This document shows, in pieces, positions 1-7,446 of a DNA stretch of 22,242 bases (position 1 is the stretch's first letter; the number at the start of each line of letters is the position of its first letter). The DNA lies in assembly GCA_910585215.1 (NCBI GenBank), contig CAJUDQ010000048.1, positions 1 through 22,242 on the forward strand. Reading direction: 5' to 3'. The position numbers were made by a program, and so were the translations under genes. Below the pieces are notes generated by a model. The model searched no databases. It saw only the letters and a list, made by a program, of their open reading frames with translations, and was not told the origin of the DNA. This DNA is from an uncultured Lachnospiraceae bacterium (lineage in GTDB: Bacteria > Bacillota > Clostridia > Lachnospirales > Lachnospiraceae).

Positions 1-12
1 CTCTTCCGATCT
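1..12. other. Residual Illumina adapter sequence
   Basis: The first 12 bases, CTCTTCCGATCT, are identical to the 3' end of the standard Illumina TruSeq adapter. Reading in frame from base 13 gives an open coding tail, so genomic sequence most likely starts there. A chance 12-base match exactly at a contig edge is unlikely. This is an artefact, not biology. Confidence 0.9.
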
Positions 13-135
13 ATCGCAGATGATGAGGTAAAGGAACTGATTGCTGTAGCAAATAACCTTTCAGAGATACAAAAATTATTAAGAAACAGGTATCAGTTGG
101 ACAACTATACTGCAATTACCATAAAGCCACAGTAA
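13..135 (+). CDS. C-terminal fragment of an unidentified protein (5' truncated)
   Basis: An open frame enters from the contig edge directly after the adapter and runs 40 codons to a TAA at 133-135. The tail reads IADDEVKELIAVANNLSEIQ, followed by a basic stretch (KLLRNRYQLDN), and ends TAITIKPQ. It is mostly predicted helix with a charged surface. I do not recognise the family. It is the only plus-strand chromosomal coding sequence in the window. It converges on the CAP-domain gene, and a strong hairpin terminator lies 18 bp after its stop, which supports its being the true end of a gene. The start and most of the protein lie outside the window. Confidence 0.55.
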   Translation: MADDEVKELIAVANNLSEIQKLLRNRYQLDNYTAITIKPQ

Positions 136-153
136 GTACACAGGATATTTACA

Positions 154-190
154 AAAGCAGCCGCATAAAATGTGCGGCTGCTTTACTTTT
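154..190. terminator. Bidirectional intrinsic terminator
   Basis: A perfect 12-bp stem, AAAGCAGCCGCA at 154-165 and its complement at 173-184, encloses a 7-nt loop. T-rich tracts follow in both directions (TTTACTTTT on plus, TTTTGT on minus). It lies between convergent genes, 18 bp after the plus-strand stop and 20 bp after the minus-strand stop, so it can terminate both. Confidence 0.88.
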
Positions 191-204
191 AAATATTTAG
201 TTTC

Positions 205-2691
205 TTATACCAAATGTTTTTTGTGTTTTCTCCATCCAGTGATAAAACAGCTACATGCTGCTGATAGTCCCACAACTATCCAAAGTACTATAGAAGTATT
301 ATCTCCGGTTTTGATAGAATTTGTAGTTGTTTGATTTTTTACAGTAGTAGTTTCTTTATTGTTAGAAGTGCTTTCATCATTATCAGTTGATGAAGAAGTA
401 GTTTCTTTATTTACAGTAGTAGTTTCTTTCTCCACTGCTATTTCCTTCCATGCCACAGAAATAGGCGATAAACTCATAACAGTACACTGAAGTCCTTCAT
501 CTGTTTTAATAACGGCCAATGTTTCGATATCACCAGCTTTATTATTGTCAAAATTATAAGTAAACATATGTGTTACTACAAAGTCATATCTGGTTCTATC
601 TGTACCTTCCGGATATGGAATAGTTATAGTGAAACCTTCTTTTGGAAAATTCTCATGAGTAGTTATTTCCCATTTTCCATTTATATTCATCTGAAGCTGT
701 ACATCATAAACAGTCATATTTTTATTGGAATAGCCTTCTTTTTTTTCTATTTCTTGAATAAATGCACGCACGATTTCCTCCTTGGTAGAATATTTTTCCA
801 ATGTTTTTGGAATTTCGATAGTATCCTCAGAAATAACCACACGTGATTTTTCATTCACAAAAACTACTCTTTTATTTTCTTTATAGGTTTTTTCATTAAA
901 AACTGTTTCTGCTGTATAGCTGGTTGCATTTTTTTCTGCTTTTATTGTCATGGCAGCTGAAACTGTATGTACATCTTTACACACCTTACAGCTAAAATCT
1001 GCCACAGCAGAACTGTAATCATCTGTCCACCTAAAAACAGGCTCCTCATAATTATGGCCGGTTGCAGGAATTACCTCTGTTTTTGTTTCATTGCATACTT
1101 TACAGGTAATGGTTTTTACACCATCTTCCTTACAGGTTGCTTCCTTTGTTATTTTTCCTTCATCCCAGTTATGGCCGGTTGCAGAAATTACCTCTGTTTT
1201 TGTTTCATTGCATACTTTACAGGTAATAGTCTTTATACCATCTTCCTCACAGGTTGCTTCCTTTGTTATTTTTCCTTCATCCCAGTTATGGCCAGTTGCA
1301 GGAATTACCTCCGTTTTTGTTTCATTGCATACTTTACAGGTAACGGTTTTTACACCATCTTCCTCACAGGTTGCTTCCTTTGTTATTTTTCCTTCATCCC
1401 AGTTATGGCCAGTTGCAGGAATTACCTCCGTTTTTGTTTCATTGCATACTTTACAGGTAACGGTTTTTACACCATCTTCCTCACAGGTTGCTTCCTTTGT
1501 TATTTTTCCTTCATCCCAGTTATGAGCGCATGTAGAAATTGCAAAATTTTTTGTAACTTCTCCCGAATAGTTTCCAATTCCTGTAACAATGACAGCCGCT
1601 TCTGTACCTGGCTCTATATTATTCTTATATGAAACTATATAATCCTTTCCTTTTTCCAGCATAGTTCCATTATATGTAACTGTTGGTTCGGGCGTAATTT
1701 CACTTCCACTGTAAACAAATGTTTCATTTGGTAAAACTACATTTGTATCTGTCAATGTAAATCCTGTTACATTTAAAGTAATTTGTGTAGTTTCTACTCC
1801 GGCCTTTGCTGTAAGAGTAGTTGTTCCCACTTTTTTACCCATGATTTTTCCATTTGATACTTCTGCAACTGTGGTATCTGCAACAGTCCATTCTGGTTCA
1901 ATAATGACACCTGTAACTGTATTACCTTTTGGCCATGTTTCTGCTGTTACCATTTGTGTATGTACTTCCGGCACATCTATTACATCATTACATGCAACAG
2001 TATACACTGTTTCTTCTGTAGAAAGCGATTGAATATAGGAATTCAGTACACTTATTCGAGCCTTTGCTATTCCGTCTGTTATAACCTCTGTTTTTTGAGT
2101 AACAGCACTTCCCAACTCCATTGTCCAATAAGTAACTCCATTATAATATGCATAACCAATACCAATTGCTGTCATATCAGTACTAAGCATATTTCTTCTG
2201 TGTCCCTGACCTGCATAGTCATCCTCATCCTCACGCCATCCTAGAAACACTGCTTCTGGACTCGGATAGCCTGCTGCAATATTTTCTCCCTTTGCAGACT
2301 CTGGATATCCAGCCTCTGCAAAGGCCGTAAAACAACGTTCTCCATTTGTCCTCGTATGACTGTAATGCAGTGCAATTTCCGCTGCTCTTTGCATAGCAAC
2401 TTCCTCCAGCGTATAGTCATATGTTAAAGCAGACAATTCATTTAGCTGATATATGGTTTTGGTTGTATTATCCTCATTCCAAAACCACGCATTTTCCCCG
2501 GTACGAAATTCATTTACCATATCAAAGATTGTTCTTGCCTGCTGCTGGCGATATTCCAGAGTAATTTCCACATCTACTGTTGTGTCTGCCACTTTACTGT
2601 TTTCACTCTGATCTGATGCCATACTTGGAATATAGAAAACCAACATTGAGCAAATCAAAACCCATGCAACAAAACATTTCTTTTTTTTCAT
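205..2691 (-). CDS. Secreted CAP-domain surface protein with Ig-like, cysteine-repeat and C-terminal anchor regions
   Basis: A large cell-surface protein (about 828 aa). Residues 1-26 form a signal peptide (KKKK, then a hydrophobic core). Residues about 48-205 are a CAP/SCP (PR-1-like) domain, with the HYSHTRTNG, GENIA, GHRRNML and TYWTMELG signatures. A bacterial Ig-like (BIG2-type) region follows at about 250-312, then a beta-rich repeat common in Lachnospiraceae surface proteins (about 313-387). Four 39-residue cysteine repeats occupy 390-545. A further beta-rich domain and a Thr/Ser/Asn-rich linker lead to the C-terminus. The C-terminus has a sortase-signal-like layout: IKTGDN, a hydrophobic segment, then WRKHKKHLV. 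The motif departs from LPXTG, so anchoring is inferred. The start is taken at 2691 rather than 2697 because AAAGGA then sits 7 nt upstream. The gene has its own promoter and a structured leader. The ligand and function of the CAP domain are unknown. Confidence 0.87.
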   Translation of the reverse strand: MKKKKCFVAWVLICSMLVFYIPSMASDQSENSKVADTTVDVEITLEYRQQQARTIFDMVNEFRTGENAWFWNEDNTTKTIYQLNELSALTYDYTLEEVAMQRAAEIALHYSHTRTNGERCFTAFAEAGYPESAKGENIAAGYPSPEAVFLGWREDEDDYAGQGHRRNMLSTDMTAIGIGYAYYNGVTYWTMELGSAVTQKTEVITDGIAKARISVLNSYIQSLSTEETVYTVACNDVIDVPEVHTQMVTAETWPKGNTVTGVIIEPEWTVADTTVAEVSNGKIMGKKVGTTTLTAKAGVETTQITLNVTGFTLTDTNVVLPNETFVYSGSEITPEPTVTYNGTMLEKGKDYIVSYKNNIEPGTEAAVIVTGIGNYSGEVTKNFAISTCAHNWDEGKITKEATCEEDGVKTVTCKVCNETKTEVIPATGHNWDEGKITKEATCEEDGVKTVTCKVCNETKTEVIPATGHNWDEGKITKEATCEEDGIKTITCKVCNETKTEVISATGHNWDEGKITKEATCKEDGVKTITCKVCNETKTEVIPATGHNYEEPVFRWTDDYSSAVADFSCKVCKDVHTVSAAMTIKAEKNATSYTAETVFNEKTYKENKRVVFVNEKSRVVISEDTIEIPKTLEKYSTKEEIVRAFIQEIEKKEGYSNKNMTVYDVQLQMNINGKWEITTHENFPKEGFTITIPYPEGTDRTRYDFVVTHMFTYNFDNNKAGDIETLAVIKTDEGLQCTVMSLSPISVAWKEIAVEKETTTVNKETTSSSTDNDESTSNNKETTTVKNQTTTNSIKTGDNTSIVLWIVVGLSAACSCFITGWRKHKKHLV
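1057..1524 (-). repeat. Four tandem 117-bp repeats encoding cysteine modules
   Basis: Four in-frame 117-bp units lie at 1408-1524, 1291-1407, 1174-1290 and 1057-1173. Each encodes 39 residues starting HNWDEGK, with one Cys near position 14, a CKVC pair near 24-27, and the ending ATG. The first two units appear base-for-base identical, while the other two carry a few substitutions. A degenerate fifth module (HNYEEP... CKVC) follows. The three cysteines per unit could form disulphides or bind metal on the cell surface; this is inference. Confidence 0.93.
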
Positions 2692-2706
2692 AAACATTTC
2701 CTTTCT

Positions 2707-2743
2707 CTTAATATTTTACTGGTTATGCCAGTCAAATATTAAG
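2707..2743 (-). promoter_or_regulatory. Leader hairpin abutting the CAP-gene ribosome binding site
   Basis: An inverted repeat pairs CTTAATATTT (2707-2716) with AAATATTAAG (2734-2743), and ACTGG with CCAGT inside it. This gives 15 bp with one mismatch and a TTATG loop. In the transcript the hairpin ends immediately before the Shine-Dalgarno (AGAAAGGA). No T-run follows on the minus strand, so it is not a terminator. A role in translation or mRNA stability, or as an operator, is inferred. Confidence 0.6.
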
Positions 2744-2757
2744 CATTAAATTTTTGC

Positions 2758-2793
2758 AGCTATATAACAGTTTAAATTTGTTATATTACAGCT
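2758..2793 (-). promoter_or_regulatory. Second palindrome at the 5' end of the CAP-gene leader
   Basis: ATATAACA (2762-2769) pairs with TGTTATAT (2779-2786) around a 9-nt loop. Flanking AGCT sequences (2758-2761 and 2790-2793) extend the stem across a 3-nt bulge. It begins about where transcription would start from the promoter at 2800-2828. It could be a 5' stabilising hairpin or a repressor operator. The stem is A+T-rich and moderate in strength. Confidence 0.4.
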
Positions 2794-2799
2794 TTTTTA

Positions 2800-2828
2800 A
2801 TAATAACACTTTAATTTCTATTTTTCAA
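2800..2828 (-). promoter_or_regulatory. Predicted sigma-A promoter of the CAP-domain gene
   Basis: On the minus strand TTGAAA (2823-2828) is separated by exactly 17 nt from TATTAT (2800-2805); each is one base from consensus. It lies just after the proA stop, so the CAP gene can be transcribed independently of the proline operon. The resulting leader is about 100 nt and contains the two hairpins. Confidence 0.55.
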
Positions 2829-2832
2829 GAGC

Positions 2833-4083
2833 TTATTCCCGTATCTGTCCATCTCCATAAATAACATATTTGCAGGTTGTAAGTTCTCGAAGCCCCATTG
2901 GTCCTCTCGCATGTAATTTTTGTGTACTGATGCCTATTTCTGCTCCAAACCCAAATTCATTTCCATCGGTAAACCTTGTCGATGCATTGACATATACACA
3001 TGCGGCATCTACTTCATCCAAAAATCTGTTTGCATTGTGATAATCCTTTGTCACAATTGTTTCGCTATGTTTTGTATTATGTTTATTAATATGTTCAATT
3101 GCTTCATCAAGACTTCCAACTGTTTTTACTGAAATAATGTAATCCAGATATTCTGTATAAAAATCTTCCTCAGATGCCTCCTTCAGTTCAGGACATATCT
3201 TCATACACTCTTTATCTGCACGTATTTCAACTCCCTGTTCCTGAAGGGCTGCTGTCAGCATTGGCAGAAATTCCGATAAAATACTTTTGTGAATTACCAG
3301 CGATTCGCAGGTATTGCACACGCTGATTCTCTGAGTTTTTGCATTTACAATAATCTTTACTGCCATATCAAAATCAGCATTTTTATCCACATATACATGA
3401 CAGTTTCCTGTACCTGTTTCAATCACCGGAATAGTACTGTTTTCCATGGTAGCTTTAATAAGTCCTGCACTTCCTCTTGGAATCAGAAGGTCAATATACT
3501 CATTCATTTTCATAAATTCTGCTGTAACATTACGGTCTGTAGATTCAATAAGCTGTATACAGTCAGGATTTATCTTTGCTGCTTCAAGTGCTTTTCTGAC
3601 CACCTTTACAATTGCACGATTCGAATAAATGGCATCGCTTCCACCCTTTAAAATCACAACATTTCCTGATTTAAAACACAGTGCAAATGCATCAGAGGTA
3701 ACATTTGGTCTTGCTTCATAAATCATACCTATGACACCAAGCGGAACTCGACGTTTGCCAATTATCATGCCATTTGGCCTTTTCGACATATCCAAAACTT
3801 CCCCTATCGGGTCCTGCAGTGCCGCCACATTTAAAATTCCATCTGCCATATCTCTGATTCTGTCCTCTGTCAGAGACAGCCGATCAATCAGACTTTTTTT
3901 CATTCCATTTTTTCTTCCATTTTCCACATCTGTCTGATTTGCTTCTAAAATTTCTGACGCGGCGGCCATTAAAGCTGCGGCAGCCTGCCTTAATGCATGA
4001 TTTTTCTGATTCGTATTCAGTCGAATCATATCCTGCTTTGCAATAGCAGCCTTTTTTCCCATTTCTTCCAATATTTCGTTCAT
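2833..4083 (-). CDS. proA: Glutamate-5-semialdehyde dehydrogenase (gamma-glutamyl phosphate reductase)
   Basis: This cytosolic enzyme reduces gamma-glutamyl phosphate to glutamate-5-semialdehyde with NADPH, the second step of proline biosynthesis. The 416-aa length matches the family (E. coli ProA is 417 aa). Visible signatures include PLGVIGMIYEARPNVT near residues 114-129, the nucleotide-site GGSDA, and the catalytic-cysteine segment RISVCNTCE with Cys256. Near the C-terminus are NASTRFTDGNEFGFGAE and HARGPMGL. The start is placed at 4083, not 4110, because AAAGGA lies 8 nt upstream and the shorter N-terminus aligns with the family. It is the last gene of a tight run that also contains proB, so both proline enzymes are probably co-transcribed. 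Confidence 0.96.
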   Translation of the reverse strand: MNEILEEMGKKAAIAKQDMIRLNTNQKNHALRQAAAALMAAASEILEANQTDVENGRKNGMKKSLIDRLSLTEDRIRDMADGILNVAALQDPIGEVLDMSKRPNGMIIGKRRVPLGVIGMIYEARPNVTSDAFALCFKSGNVVILKGGSDAIYSNRAIVKVVRKALEAAKINPDCIQLIESTDRNVTAEFMKMNEYIDLLIPRGSAGLIKATMENSTIPVIETGTGNCHVYVDKNADFDMAVKIIVNAKTQRISVCNTCESLVIHKSILSEFLPMLTAALQEQGVEIRADKECMKICPELKEASEEDFYTEYLDYIISVKTVGSLDEAIEHINKHNTKHSETIVTKDYHNANRFLDEVDAACVYVNASTRFTDGNEFGFGAEIGISTQKLHARGPMGLRELTTCKYVIYGDGQIRE

Positions 4084-4117
4084 GTTCCTTTTCCTTTCTA
4101 AATAGTACATAACTGAT

Positions 4118-4690
4118 TTATTCTGCTATTTCATATATCTGCTTTTCTGTAATTACTGCATCCAGCCGAATGTCATTTTTCTCATATTCAATATTATCAA
4201 ATATCTGAAATTCAAACGCAATTCCTATCGTTTTTTGAAAATTGTGTTTTTTCAGATATCTATCATAAAATCCTTTTCCATATCCTACACGGTTTCCCTG
4301 TCTGTCAAAACCTACTCCCGGAACAAGAATGATTCCATCTTTGCTGTTATCTGCCTTTACACAGCTCTTTCGAGGTTCAAAAATTCCCTTATACCCTTCT
4401 TTTACTTCTTCCAGAGAATGAATATAATAAAAATCCATGGAATATCCATCATCTCCTACTTTTGGAAGAGCAACCTGTCTGTTTTTTGAAATCCAGTCGC
4501 ATAAAAACTCTTTTGTATCTACCTCATGATTACAGGAAAAATATGCAAATAAATCAGTTGTTTTTTTTTCAATACCTGAAAGATAATTTCCTACATTGAA
4601 AAAAACTTGTCTGCTTAAAATTTTTACTTCTGTATCTGTTAGTTCACGTCTTTTTTGAAAAATTTCTTTTCTTATTTTCTTTTTTTCCAT
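4118..4690 (-). CDS. 5-formyltetrahydrofolate cyclo-ligase (MTHFS family)
   Basis: The enzyme converts 5-formyl-THF to 5,10-methenyl-THF using ATP, returning a storage or inhibitory folate to the one-carbon pool. The 190-aa length is typical. The N-terminal basic helix KKKIRKEIFQKRREL and the motif PGVGFDRQGNRVGYGKGFYD (residues 124-143) are family hallmarks; GYGKGFYDR forms part of the nucleotide/substrate site. It lies between a DUF896 gene and proA with gaps of 16 and 34 bp, consistent with an operon. Its Shine-Dalgarno is weak (GGGAACTGGAAAA), so translation may be coupled to the gene upstream. Confidence 0.93.
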   Translation of the reverse strand: MEKKKIRKEIFQKRRELTDTEVKILSRQVFFNVGNYLSGIEKKTTDLFAYFSCNHEVDTKEFLCDWISKNRQVALPKVGDDGYSMDFYYIHSLEEVKEGYKGIFEPRKSCVKADNSKDGIILVPGVGFDRQGNRVGYGKGFYDRYLKKHNFQKTIGIAFEFQIFDNIEYEKNDIRLDAVITEKQIYEIAE

Positions 4691-4706
4691 TTTTCCAGTT
4701 CCCTGC

Positions 4707-4919
4707 TTATTTCTTTTTTGATTTTAACTTTTCTATACTGCCGTCTGGATTTTGTACTTCCACATTATCCAGAATTCCTCTCAAATTATTATGCATTGCC
4801 TGCACATATTCCTTTCGAAGCTGTGCCTGTTCCATCGCTTCCTCATTTGTCAGACCTTCATTTTTTGATTTTCGATATAACTCATTAATTCTTGCAATTG
4901 TTTCATCTGTAACACTCAT
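4707..4919 (-). CDS. DUF896 family small protein (YnzC-like)
   Basis: A 70-aa soluble, highly charged helical protein. It starts with the family pattern IARINELYRKSKNEGLTNEE, followed by AQLRKEYVQAMHNNLRGILDNV and a basic tail, LKSKKK. This matches DUF896, whose B. subtilis members (YnzC, YneF-like) are small helical-hairpin proteins of uncertain role. It has a good ribosome binding site (AAAGGAAG, about 7 nt from ATG). It sits between proB (23 bp) and the folate cyclo-ligase (16 bp). No function can be assigned from the sequence. Confidence 0.88.
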   Translation of the reverse strand: MSVTDETIARINELYRKSKNEGLTNEEAMEQAQLRKEYVQAMHNNLRGILDNVEVQNPDGSIEKLKSKKK

Positions 4920-4942
4920 AATATCTTCCTTTCCTTTTTCTT

Positions 4943-5776
4943 TTAAATAAAATCCATAATTTGAAACTCTTTCTTTTTGTTTGCCGGAAAGAGTGTTCCC
5001 TTTTCTTCTCCATTTAAAATTTCCTCAATCACCGACACATGGTCACTGTTTGCAATCACCATATCCGTACCGGAAAATGTGGCGATTCTGGCAGCAGTCA
5101 GCTTTGTTGCCATTCCTCCTGTTCCCACATCTGTCGAAGTCGATTTTTTTCCCATCAGCATTAATTTATCATCAATATTTTTTACTACACTGATAAATTT
5201 CGCATTTGGATTTATATTCGGGTCATCTGTATATAATCCGTCAATATCAGACAAAAGAATCAAAAGGTCTGCATGAACCAATGAAGCAACAATCGCAGAA
5301 AGAGTATCATTGTCACCAAATTCAATTTCATAAGTAGCAATGGTATCATTCTCATTTACAATCGGAATCACTCCCAGATGAAACAATTCTTCAAAAGTGT
5401 TTACAGCATTTGGACGGCTCAGTTCATCGGTCATGGTAAACTTTGTCATCAATATTTGTGAGACATTCTGATTGTATTCACTGAACAGTTTCTGGTAAAT
5501 CATCATAAGCCTTGCCTGCCCGATAGAAGCGCACGCCTGCTTTTGCGGAAGCGTCAGCTTTCCGGCTGGAAGTCCCATTCCATTTCTGCCGACAGACACC
5601 GCGCCTGAGGAAACCAGCACAACATCTTTTCCCATATTTTTCAAATTGGCCAATACCCGTACAAGCTGTTCCATCTTGCTGAAATTAACGCCGCCTGTCT
5701 CTCTGTGCGTCAAAGATGAAGAACCTATTTTTATTACAATTCTCTGTTTCTCTTTTAGTCTTTCTCTCTCGTTCAT
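4943..5776 (-). CDS. proB: Glutamate 5-kinase, short form without PUA domain
   Basis: Phosphorylates glutamate to gamma-glutamyl phosphate, the first and normally proline-inhibited step of proline biosynthesis. The amino-acid-kinase fold is complete: VIKIGSSSLTH near residue 14, LVSSGAVSVGRNGMGLP, IPIVNENDT, FGDNDTLSA, LLSDIDGLYTDDP, and TGGMATKLTAARIA. At 277 aa it lacks the C-terminal PUA domain of the E. coli enzyme (367 aa), a short form also known in other bacteria. AAAGGA lies 7 nt before ATG. Only 1 bp separates it from the oxidoreductase upstream. proA follows after two interposed small genes rather than directly. Confidence 0.96.
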   Translation of the reverse strand: MNERERLKEKQRIVIKIGSSSLTHRETGGVNFSKMEQLVRVLANLKNMGKDVVLVSSGAVSVGRNGMGLPAGKLTLPQKQACASIGQARLMMIYQKLFSEYNQNVSQILMTKFTMTDELSRPNAVNTFEELFHLGVIPIVNENDTIATYEIEFGDNDTLSAIVASLVHADLLILLSDIDGLYTDDPNINPNAKFISVVKNIDDKLMLMGKKSTSTDVGTGGMATKLTAARIATFSGTDMVIANSDHVSVIEEILNGEEKGTLFPANKKKEFQIMDFI

Positions 5777-5777
5777 T

Positions 5778-7430
5778 TTAAATCCTTTCTAATGGGGCAT
5801 ATTCCCTTATAATTGCTTCAAATATTCGCAGTCCATCCATAGCGGCACTTGTAATGCCTCCTGCATATCCAGCTCCCTCTCCACATGGATAAAGCCCTGA
5901 AATTCCACGACTGAAAAACTGTTCATCCCTCTCAAGTCTGACTGGCGAAGATGTCCTTGACTCTACACCTGAAAGCAGCGCATCCCCTCTGTCAAAATCT
6001 GGAATCTGTCTGGCAAAACCATGTATTCCTTCTATCAGTTCTTGTGACAGCTCTTTTGGCAGAACATTTCTTAAATTTCCCATACAATACTTTCCTTTTA
6101 TAGCAGGGTATATTTTACCAAACTTTTCAGTTCTTCTGTTTTGACAAAAATCATCAAACCGCTGCACGGGTATTGTTCCATTTCCCTCCAGAAATGCCAG
6201 TTTTTCGAGCTTTTGCTGAAATTTTATACCATCGAGAACTCCTTTTCCGTAATCATCTGGAGATATCGCTGCCACTATGGCACTGTTGCTGTTTCTTCCT
6301 GTTCTGTCACTGTAGCTCATACCGTTTACTGCCAGCTTTCCTTCTTCTGAAGACGCATTGACCACATAACCGCCTGGACACATACAAAAAGAATAAATTC
6401 CACGCTTTGACGTCTGATAGGTTACCTTATAATCAGCCGCCTCCAAAACTTCATGTATATCAGTTCCATACATGGCCCGATTTATCATTGTCTGAGGATG
6501 TTCCATGCGAAGTCCTACTGCAAAAGCCTTTGGGGACATCACAACTTCTCTCTGACGCAACACCTCAAAAGTATCCCGTGCACTGTGTCCTATTGCAAGC
6601 ACCAGAATATTTGTTTCTATTTTTTCTGTCCGATTTTTTACAAATCCTGTCTCCAGTTTTTCTGTCCGATTTACCCAGACGCCTGTAATTCTTTTATTTC
6701 CGCCTGTTTCCTCCATACAAAAATCTGTCATTTTTGTATGAAAACAAATTGTTCCACCCAAACGACAGATTTCTTCCCGCATTCTTTTTACAATCTGTTT
6801 CAGCATATCCGTACCAATATGCGGTTTATTAATATAGCGGATTTCTTCTTTTGCACCAAATTTTATAAATGTTTCCAAAACCTCATGATTTCTGCCCGTC
6901 TTATCTTTTACCTGTGTATTTAATTTTCCATCAGAAAAAGTTCCTGCACCGCCTTCTCCAAACTGTACATTGGATTCCATATTCAGTTTTCCAGTTTCCC
7001 AGAACAAATTTACTGTCTCCTGCCGCCTGTCTACATCTTCTCCACGCTCTATGATTATGGGGTGATATCCATTTCTGGCAAGATAGTATCCACAAAAAAG
7101 CCCTGCCGGTCCCATTCCCACAATCACAGGAGCATGAGCAAGCTTTGTTTTTCCTGTAATTTCATAGTGATAATTTTGTTTTTGTATCAAACTGACCGTT
7201 TGTCCAAATACTTTTTTGCTGATTGAAAGTCCTTCACTCTCTATATCCACACTGTATACAAATCTGATATCCGGCTTATTTCTGGCATCAATAGACTTTT
7301 TTACAATCTGATACTTTATTACAGCATCTTTTCTCAAATTTAACAGTTTTCGTATTTTATCCTCCAGCGCTTTTTGGTCATGCTGAACTGGAAGTTTTAT
7401 CTGATTGATTCTGATACATTGATTCTGCAT
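5778..7430 (-). CDS. FAD-dependent dehydrogenase, COG2509-type
   Basis: A 550-aa predicted cytosolic flavoprotein. An N-terminal alpha/beta domain (about 1-98) precedes a Rossmann dinucleotide site, VGMGPAGLFCGYYLARNGY at 104-122, with Glu128 placed to bind the FAD ribose. QFGEGGAGTFSDGKLNT and a VLAIGHSARDT motif follow. The C-terminal GEGAGYAGGITSAAMDGLR (about 517-535) closes the FAD site. The layout matches the uncharacterised FAD-dependent dehydrogenases of COG2509; the substrate is unknown. It lies between another flavoprotein (16 bp upstream) and proB (1 bp downstream), so it is very likely in the same transcript. No membrane segment is seen. Confidence 0.85.
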   Translation of the reverse strand: MQNQCIRINQIKLPVQHDQKALEDKIRKLLNLRKDAVIKYQIVKKSIDARNKPDIRFVYSVDIESEGLSISKKVFGQTVSLIQKQNYHYEITGKTKLAHAPVIVGMGPAGLFCGYYLARNGYHPIIIERGEDVDRRQETVNLFWETGKLNMESNVQFGEGGAGTFSDGKLNTQVKDKTGRNHEVLETFIKFGAKEEIRYINKPHIGTDMLKQIVKRMREEICRLGGTICFHTKMTDFCMEETGGNKRITGVWVNRTEKLETGFVKNRTEKIETNILVLAIGHSARDTFEVLRQREVVMSPKAFAVGLRMEHPQTMINRAMYGTDIHEVLEAADYKVTYQTSKRGIYSFCMCPGGYVVNASSEEGKLAVNGMSYSDRTGRNSNSAIVAAISPDDYGKGVLDGIKFQQKLEKLAFLEGNGTIPVQRFDDFCQNRRTEKFGKIYPAIKGKYCMGNLRNVLPKELSQELIEGIHGFARQIPDFDRGDALLSGVESRTSSPVRLERDEQFFSRGISGLYPCGEGAGYAGGITSAAMDGLRIFEAIIREYAPLERI

Positions 7431-7446
7431 GTTTTCATTCCCGATT

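Noticed and set aside
1057..1524. CRISPR-like array suggested by regular repeats
   Set aside because: The 117-bp units are contiguous, coding and in frame, with no spacers.
967..1632. A 221-codon open frame on the plus strand across the cysteine repeats
   Set aside because: It is antisense to the CAP-domain gene, repeats with the same 117-bp period, has no ribosome binding site, and exists because the repeat unit lacks stops in that frame.
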